A program made the position numbers and the translations under genes. From positions 70,416 to 134,415 of the forward strand of contig CAYTKQ010000007.1 of NCBI GenBank assembly GCA_964438705.1: 64,000 bases of DNA, written 5' to 3'. Source of the DNA: Christensenella sp964438705 (GTDB taxonomy: Bacteria; Bacillota; Clostridia; Christensenellales; Christensenellaceae). Positions 59,313-64,000 of the stretch are shown here, one piece after another. The notes beneath the pieces are model-generated. The model was not told the DNA's origin. It saw only the letters and a list, made by a program, of their open reading frames with translations, and ran no database searches. Within the stretch, counting starts at the first letter, position 1, and every line of letters starts with the position of its first letter.

Positions 59313-60104
59313 ATGAGCAACACAAACAACGACTATGGATATGATCCGAAGAAAAACTGCCCGATCGCGGACAGTGAGCTGTGCGACTGGCTGGGCAAAA
59401 AGGGATGCAGGGACTGCTATGTCGGCGGCCTGAAATCGCAGGAACAGAAGGAAAAGGCGCTTGCACACTGGAAGGTGACGCTTTCCTATCTGCCCGACAA
59501 CATCGACGATCTGCACCTGAGCGACGAATGCCAGTTTTGCAAGGAGGAGCCGCCGGAGCAAGCGACGGGTTATGCGACCTTTGAGATGGCGCATCCCGAG
59601 CCGTATTCGGAAAAGGGAATGATCCTCGGGCTGGGCAAGAAGGTGCGTACGCCGGTAGGCTCACTTGTGACGATACAGGCCTCCATTGGCGACAAATGCA
59701 AAAAGGATCTGCGCCTGGCGGACATTTTGCAGATCGGCACGCTGCTCGTGTTTTTGGTCGCATCGTTTGTGCTGCTGACCATCCCGCAGATCGGCGCTGC
59801 GATGGCAAACTGGCAGGCGTTCATGCCGTATGTGTTCATCATACTCATGGTGCTGGCGGGGTACTTTCTGGGGAAAAATCTTGCGCAAAACCAGATCAAG
59901 AAGGCACGCAAACGCGCGCGCATCGATCTTACGGAAATACAGCTTGTCAAGCAAATGCTGAATCTTGGATGGTTTTTCTTCAACACGGGCAACGACGGAG
60001 TGCCCAAGGTGTTCTTCCACAAGCAGAAGCAGTATGAGTACTTAAAAAGACCGTGCTGTGAGGAAGCGGAAGAAGAGGAAACGCTTGACAATATCAACAT
60101 CTGA
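59313..60104 (+). CDS. Hypothetical membrane protein with Cys pairs
   Basis: 263 aa, not recognised. N-terminal cytosolic part with Cys16, 24, 32, 35 and a further pair Cys73/Cys76 (CQFC), suggesting a zinc or Fe-S site. Two adjacent helices at about 139-160 (LQIGTLLVFLVASFVLLTIP) and 171-188 (MPYVFIILMVLAGYFLG), then a basic segment (KKARKRARID) and a C-terminal CC plus acidic end. The order 'VRTPVGSLVTIQ - two helices' vaguely recalls RseC/SoxR-reducing proteins, but I would not assign it. The L7Ae promoter lies inside its 3' end. Confidence 0.65.
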   Translation: MSNTNNDYGYDPKKNCPIADSELCDWLGKKGCRDCYVGGLKSQEQKEKALAHWKVTLSYLPDNIDDLHLSDECQFCKEEPPEQATGYATFEMAHPEPYSEKGMILGLGKKVRTPVGSLVTIQASIGDKCKKDLRLADILQIGTLLVFLVASFVLLTIPQIGAAMANWQAFMPYVFIILMVLAGYFLGKNLAQNQIKKARKRARIDLTEIQLVKQMLNLGWFFFNTGNDGVPKVFFHKQKQYEYLKRPCCEEAEEEETLDNINI

Positions 60105-60114
60105 GTGATATTAT
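60085..60114 (+). promoter_or_regulatory. Promoter for the L7Ae-rpsL operon
   Basis: TTGACA (60085-60090), 18-bp spacer, TATTAT (60109-60114). The -35 sits in the last codons of the preceding gene. Confidence 0.72.
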
Positions 60115-60154
60115 ATTTAGGCGTGCTTTTTTACGTTTTTTTGAGGAAGGACAT

Positions 60155-60403
60155 ATGATCGAAGAACTGAAAAACGCCGCAAACAAGGTGGTTGGGCTAA
60201 AGCAGCTGCTGCGCGGCCTGGAGGCGGACGAGATCGGCGCGGTCTATATCGCGGACGATGCGGACGATGCCTTAAAGGAGCGCATCATGGAGGCCATCGG
60301 CGGCAAAGAGATCCACGTGATTTATGTGGAAACGATGCGTTTACTCGGTACGGAGTGCGGCATCGATGTGGGCGCGGCATGCGCCGGGATTCTAAAAAAC
60401 TAA
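60155..60403 (+). CDS. L7Ae-family ribosomal protein (YbxF-like)
   Basis: 82 aa. Small kink-turn-binding protein: NKVVGLKQLLRGLEADEIGAVYIADDAD, then VETMRLLGTECGIDVGAACAGIL (the L7Ae 'LG..CGI..GAA' signature). In Bacillus the equivalent YbxF gene also stands between rpoC and rpsL. It binds K-turn RNA; the physiological role is unclear. GAGGAAGG precedes the ATG. Confidence 0.9.
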   Translation: MIEELKNAANKVVGLKQLLRGLEADEIGAVYIADDADDALKERIMEAIGGKEIHVIYVETMRLLGTECGIDVGAACAGILKN

Positions 60404-60474
60404 TTCTCTACAGGGTTGCTGAGGATTTTAAACAATAGAATGATACTTGAAACAGAAGAAAGGAAGGTGCGTGT

Positions 60475-60849
60475 ATGCCTACCATTAACCAATTGGTAAA
60501 ACACGGCAGAAAAACTCAGGCCAGCAAATCGAATTCGCCTATATTGAAACAGTCCCCCCAGAAGAGAGGCGTGTGCCTCGCTGTGAGGACGATGACACCG
60601 AAAAAGCCGAACTCCGCGCTTCGCAAGATCGCCAGGGTGCGTCTTGTAAACGGCATGGAAGGTACTGCCTACATTCCGGGCATCGGTCACAATTTGCAGG
60701 AGCATAGCGTTGTCCTCATCAGAGGCGGCAGAGTCAAAGACCTGCCCGGCGTAAGATACCATATCGTACGCGGCGCTCTGGATACTGCCGGCGTTGCGGA
60801 CAGGAAACAGGCTAGGTCGCGTTATGGCGCGAAAATGCCCAAAAAGTAA
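60475..60849 (+). CDS. rpsL: 30S ribosomal protein S12
   Basis: 124 aa. MPTINQLVKHGRKT; the decoding-site loops KKPNSALRKIARVRL and YIPGIGHNLQEHS, GGRVKDLPGVRYHI, and a KK end. The streptomycin-relevant Lys residues (in TPKKPNS and GRVKDLPG) look wild type. Full length. First of rpsL-rpsG-fusA-tuf, but separated from rpsG by 197 bp of structured-looking sequence. Confidence 0.98.
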   Translation: MPTINQLVKHGRKTQASKSNSPILKQSPQKRGVCLAVRTMTPKKPNSALRKIARVRLVNGMEGTAYIPGIGHNLQEHSVVLIRGGRVKDLPGVRYHIVRGALDTAGVADRKQARSRYGAKMPKK

Positions 60850-60990
60850 AAAGCACTCAGATTCGCGTCTTTTGAATTTTCCGGCGGCACGCGCAGACCG
60901 CAATGAACGATTTGTTCTATTGCGCCCTGCTTGCCCTTGAAAAATTCAAAACCCATCGAATCGTGAGCACTTTTTAAGGCAGCGTTTTTG
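60845..60990 (+). promoter_or_regulatory. Structured intercistronic RNA between rpsL and rpsG
   Basis: Nested complementarities: an outer arm around 60847-60867 (AAAAAGCACTCA, GATTCG) with its imperfect complement near 60957-60976 (CGAATC, GTGAGCACTTTTT); an inner arm TTTTGAATTTT (about 60871-60881) with GAAAAATTCAAAA (about 60939-60951); an apical stem around GCAATGAAC/GTTCTATTGC. The outer stem ends in a T run, so it could also act as a partial terminator. In E. coli the rpsL-rpsG gap holds the S7 translational operator; this one is much longer. Confidence 0.5.
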
Positions 60991-61046
60991 CTGCTGTCGG
61001 GATTGTTAATTTATGACTATTTATCGATAATAAGGAGGGCTTTTCA

Positions 61047-61517
61047 ATGCCTAGACGTGGTGGAGTTCCGAAGCGTGAGGTAATTGCGGATCCTATGTAT
61101 CACAGCACAGTCGTGACCAAGCTGATCAACCAGATCATGGTGGACGGTAAGAGGGGAACGGCACAGCGGATTTGCTATGACGCTTTTGAAATAATCAAAG
61201 AAAAGACAGGACAGGAAGCGATCGACGTATTCAATTCCTGCATGGAAAACGTGATGCCCGTTCTCGAAGTAAAAGCGAGACGCGTGGGCGGCGCGACCTA
61301 TCAGGTTCCGATGGAGGTTCGTCCAGAACGCCGTCAGACCCTTGCGATCCGCTGGCTGGCGCTGTTCTCGAATAAGCGCGGCGAGCGCACGATGCGTGAG
61401 CGCCTCGCGGGCGAGATCATGGACGCCGCAAACAGTGCCGGAGCGAGCGTGAAGAAGAAAGAGGATATGCACAAGATGGCGGAAGCGAACAAGGCGTTCG
61501 CGCACTATCGTTGGTAA
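61047..61517 (+). CDS. rpsG: 30S ribosomal protein S7
   Basis: 156 aa. MPRRGGVPKREVIADPMY, VVTKLINQIMVDGKRGTAQR, GGATYQVPMEVRPERRQTLAIRW, and C-terminal KKKEDMHKMAEANKAFAHYRW. Binds the 3' domain of 16S rRNA and initiates assembly of the 30S head. TAAGGAGGG precedes the ATG. Confidence 0.98.
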   Translation: MPRRGGVPKREVIADPMYHSTVVTKLINQIMVDGKRGTAQRICYDAFEIIKEKTGQEAIDVFNSCMENVMPVLEVKARRVGGATYQVPMEVRPERRQTLAIRWLALFSNKRGERTMRERLAGEIMDAANSAGASVKKKEDMHKMAEANKAFAHYRW

Positions 61518-61551
61518 GCATATTTTAAAAATTCTACAGCACGTTAAGGAA

Positions 61552-61584
61552 GCGGTTTTGAGGGCGTTGTGCCCTTAAAACCGC
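61552..61584 (+). repeat. Long hairpin between rpsG and fusA
   Basis: GCGGTTTTGAGGGC (61552-61565) pairs over 14 bp with GCCCTTAAAACCGC (61571-61584), one G-T pair, 5-nt loop. Only a weak T run follows, so it may be a weak terminator or an mRNA 3'-end stabiliser before the separate fusA promoter. Confidence 0.65.
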
Positions 61585-61703
61585 GACCTGTTATTTGTGC
61601 GAACACGCGGGAGCGTGTGTCGGGATGTGAGTGGATTTGCGACTGTTTGCAAACTGATCAATAATTGGTAAACAGACCGTAAAGCTTGTGTAAAGAGCAT
61701 GGC

Positions 61704-61733
61704 GGGACACGCGCAAAAAAGCTATACTATAAT
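61704..61733 (+). promoter_or_regulatory. Promoter for fusA-tuf
   Basis: GGGACA (61704-61709), 18-bp spacer, TATAAT (61728-61733), 57 bp before fusA. Sequence 61585-61700 upstream holds no gene. Confidence 0.55.
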
Positions 61734-61789
61734 ATGTATGTAAACAACAAGATTTTAAATAGGTTTTTATCGAATGGAAAGGAGATACA

Positions 61790-63868
61790 ATGTCAGGAAA
61801 ATTTCCGCTTGAAAAAGTAAGAAACATCGGTATCATGGCGCATATCGACGCGGGCAAGACGACGGCGACGGAGCGTATCCTGTTTTACACGGGACGCACG
61901 TACAAAATCGGCGACACCCACGACGGAAACGCGGTTATGGACTGGATGGAACAGGAGCAGGAACGTGGTATCACGATCACGTCCGCGGCGACCACGACGC
62001 AGTGGGAGGGTCATCAGATCAACATCATCGACACGCCCGGACACGTGGACTTCACCGTGGAGGTGGAACGTTCGCTGCGCGTTTTGGACGGTGCTGTCGC
62101 GGTATTCTGCGCGAAGGGCGGTGTGGAACCGCAGTCTGAAACGGTATGGAGGCAAGCAGAGGGCTATGGCGTTCCGCGCATGGCTTTTGTCAATAAAATG
62201 GACATCATGGGCGCGGATTTCTACAACGTTGTCGACATGATCAGCGAGAGACTGGGCGCAAACCCGGTGCCGCTTCAACTGCCCATTGGCGTAGAGGATA
62301 CCTTCTCCGGCATCGTAGACCTTGTGGAAATGAAGGCGATCACCTATCCGATGGATGATCCGACCGGACAGCAGTTCACGGAAGGCGAAATTCCTGCTGA
62401 TATGAAGGAGATCGCGGATGATTACCGCGAGAAGCTCATCGAGGCGGTTGCGGACCATGACGAGACGATCATGGAAAAATATTTTGCGGGCGAAGACATC
62501 AGTAAGGAAGAAATCATCAAGGTGCTGCGCAAAGGAACCATCGCGGGTTCGATCATTCCGGTATGCTGCGGAAGCGCGTACCGCAACAAGGGCGTACAGC
62601 CGCTGCTCGACAAGATCGTGGAGCTGATGCCGTCGCCAATCGACGTTCCCCCCATCAAGGGTATCAAGCCGGGTACGGATGAAGAGATCGAGCGTCCCTC
62701 CGACGTAAACGGACCGTTTGCGGCGCTGGCGTTCAAGATCATGGCGGACCCGTTTGTGGGCAAGCTTGCGTTCTTCCGCGTTTATTCGGGGAAGCTGCGG
62801 AGCGGTTCTTATGTGCTGAATTCCACAAAGGGCAAGCGCGAGAGGATCGGACGTATCCTGCGTATGCACGCGAACCATCGTGAAGAGGTGGATGAGGTCG
62901 AAGCGGGCGATATCGCTGCGGCGGTCGGCTTTAAGGATGTGGGAACGGGCGACACGCTGTGCGACGACAAGCAGCAGATCATCCTCGAAAACATGGTGTT
63001 CCCCGACCCGGTTATCCAGGTTGCGATCGAGCCGAAAACAAAGGCCGGTCAGGAAAAGATGTCCACCGCTTTGCAGAAGCTGGCGGAGGAAGACCCGACC
63101 TTCCGTGCCTACACAGACGAGGAAACGGGCCAGACGATCATCGCGGGTATGGGTGAGCTCCATCTGGAGATCATCGTAGACCGCATGCTGCGCGAGTTCA
63201 AGGTGGAGGCTTCGGTGGGTAAGCCGCAGGTTGCTTACAGAGAAACCATGACCAAGCCGGTCGACGTGGAAGGCAAGTATGTGCGCCAGTCGGGCGGTAA
63301 AGGTCAGTATGGTCATTGTAAAATCCATGTGGAGCCGCAGGAGCCCGGTGCGGGTTACCTGTTCGAGAGCAAGATCGTCGGCGGATCGATTCCGAAGGAA
63401 TACATCCCGTCCATCGACAACGGTATCCAGGAGGCTGCGAAAAGCGGTCTTGTGGGCGGCTACGAGGTGGTGGACTTCAAGGTCACGCTGCTTGACGGTT
63501 CGTATCACGAAGTCGACTCTTCAGAAATGGCGTTTAAGATCGCCGGCTCCATGGCCATCAAGGAAGCGTTCGCAAAGGGCGGAAGTATCCTGTTAGAGCC
63601 TGTTATGAAGGTTGAAGTCGTTGTGCCGGAGGATTATCTTGGCGACGTAATGGGCAATGTGAACTCCCGTCGCGGACGCATTGAGGGAACCGAGGCGCGC
63701 GGTGGCGGACAGATCATCCGTGCGATGGTGCCGCTTTCCGAGATGTTCGGCTATGCGACGGATCTTCGTTCCAGAACGCAGGGCCGCGGTCAGTTCACGA
63801 TGCAGTTTGACCATTATGAACCGGTGCCGAAGAGCATGATTGAGAAGATCACGGGCGAAAAGAAATAA
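61790..63868 (+). CDS. fusA: Elongation factor G
   Basis: 692 aa translational GTPase that drives translocation. G1 AHIDAGKTT, G2 region ERGITITSAATT, G3 DTPGHVD, G4 NKMD, then domains II-V (AALAFKIMADPFVGKLAFFR; GMGELHLEIIVDRM; ESKIVGGSIPKEYIPSIDNG; GNVNSRRGRIEGTEARGG). Full length, typical of the main EF-G. AAAGGAGA precedes the ATG. Followed by tuf after 83 bp. Confidence 0.98.
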   Translation: MSGKFPLEKVRNIGIMAHIDAGKTTATERILFYTGRTYKIGDTHDGNAVMDWMEQEQERGITITSAATTTQWEGHQINIIDTPGHVDFTVEVERSLRVLDGAVAVFCAKGGVEPQSETVWRQAEGYGVPRMAFVNKMDIMGADFYNVVDMISERLGANPVPLQLPIGVEDTFSGIVDLVEMKAITYPMDDPTGQQFTEGEIPADMKEIADDYREKLIEAVADHDETIMEKYFAGEDISKEEIIKVLRKGTIAGSIIPVCCGSAYRNKGVQPLLDKIVELMPSPIDVPPIKGIKPGTDEEIERPSDVNGPFAALAFKIMADPFVGKLAFFRVYSGKLRSGSYVLNSTKGKRERIGRILRMHANHREEVDEVEAGDIAAAVGFKDVGTGDTLCDDKQQIILENMVFPDPVIQVAIEPKTKAGQEKMSTALQKLAEEDPTFRAYTDEETGQTIIAGMGELHLEIIVDRMLREFKVEASVGKPQVAYRETMTKPVDVEGKYVRQSGGKGQYGHCKIHVEPQEPGAGYLFESKIVGGSIPKEYIPSIDNGIQEAAKSGLVGGYEVVDFKVTLLDGSYHEVDSSEMAFKIAGSMAIKEAFAKGGSILLEPVMKVEVVVPEDYLGDVMGNVNSRRGRIEGTEARGGGQIIRAMVPLSEMFGYATDLRSRTQGRGQFTMQFDHYEPVPKSMIEKITGEKK

Positions 63869-63951
63869 AAAAGTAGCGCGAAAGAAGCAATCGGCGGCAG
63901 AGAAGCCGCCGGAAACGAAAATAAAAAGAATTTTTTAAGGAGAATAAGCAA

Positions 63952-64000
63952 ATGGCAAAGGGTAAGTTTGAAAGAACGAAACCGCATGTAAACATCGGAA
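63952..64000 (+). CDS. tuf: Elongation factor Tu (5' end only)
   Basis: First 16 codons, MAKGKFERTKPHVNIG, the invariant EF-Tu opening, with TAAGGAG upstream. The rest lies outside the window. Last gene of the str cluster. Confidence 0.95.
   Translation, partial: MAKGKFERTKPHVNIG

Noticed and set aside
61793..63508. 571-codon open frame antisense to fusA, and similar long antisense frames at 57164-58810 (rpoC) and 20857-22269 (GGDEF/EAL)
   Set aside because: Shadow frames caused by codon bias of the sense genes; the proteins are His/Arg-rich with no domain and no ribosome sites.
1..64000. tRNA or rRNA genes, CRISPR arrays, insertion sequences, prophage or attachment sites
   Set aside because: None seen on reading both strands; no transposase or integrase frame and no regularly spaced repeats.

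Overview
The window reads as a chromosomal segment of an anaerobic, low-to-mid G+C Gram-positive of the class Clostridia. This is an inference from gene content: the SCIFF peptide with its radical-SAM maturase next to yajC, an EFR1-type flavodoxin/ferredoxin fusion, an agr-type cyclic-peptide circuit, a PrsA lipoprotein, YabN/MazG-HU-RqcP, and an L7Ae-like gene ahead of rpsL-rpsG-fusA-tuf. I see no rRNA or tRNA genes, CRISPR array, transposase or phage gene. One 100-N scaffold gap lies at 47058-47157.

Layout. (1) 1-12.8 kb: queA (cut by the window edge) and tgt normally sit together, but here about 11 kb of accessory DNA separates them. That block holds a ferredoxin fusion, a HAD phosphatase, a six-gene ABC-transporter/secreted-peptide operon facing an ECF sigma factor with its probable anti-sigma factor, a YeiH-like transporter behind a ~380-nt candidate structured RNA, and an Lsa-type ABC-F ribosome-protection gene behind a leader peptide and attenuator. 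(2) 12.8-15.6 kb: yajC, scfA, scfB and a gamma-carbonic anhydrase. (3) 15.7-24.5 kb: a sodium:solute symporter, a PocR/AraC regulator, pirin, a nucleoside hydrolase and a very large cyclic-di-GMP enzyme. (4) 24.6-27.5 kb: an agr-like system (agrB, a LytTR regulator and a GHKL kinase on the minus strand) with a short agrD-like gene divergent on the plus strand. (5) 27.6-36.7 kb: a DEAD-box helicase, a two-component/ABC self-protection module, two A+T-rich DUF genes and a second GGDEF-EAL protein. (6) 36.9-51.6 kb: housekeeping genes glmU-pth-mfd-prsA-yabN-hup-rqcP-ispDF-(gap)-radA-yacL. (7) 51.8-64 kb: rpoB-rpoC, an unknown membrane protein, an L7Ae-like gene, rpsL, rpsG, fusA and the start of tuf.

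The most interesting material is regulatory. A ~40-bp promoter-like motif occurs twice, once before the ABC/peptide operon and once before the putative anti-sigma gene, which suggests a self-contained sigma-controlled envelope or peptide regulon. The lsa leader can fold into two mutually exclusive pairings, which fits ribosome-stalling antitermination. The agr intergenic region has an 11-bp direct repeat at 21-bp spacing typical of LytTR sites. Two gene-free stretches (9438-9816 minus, and between rpsL and rpsG) look like structured RNA. All functional statements rest on motif recognition by eye; no searches or folding programs were run.
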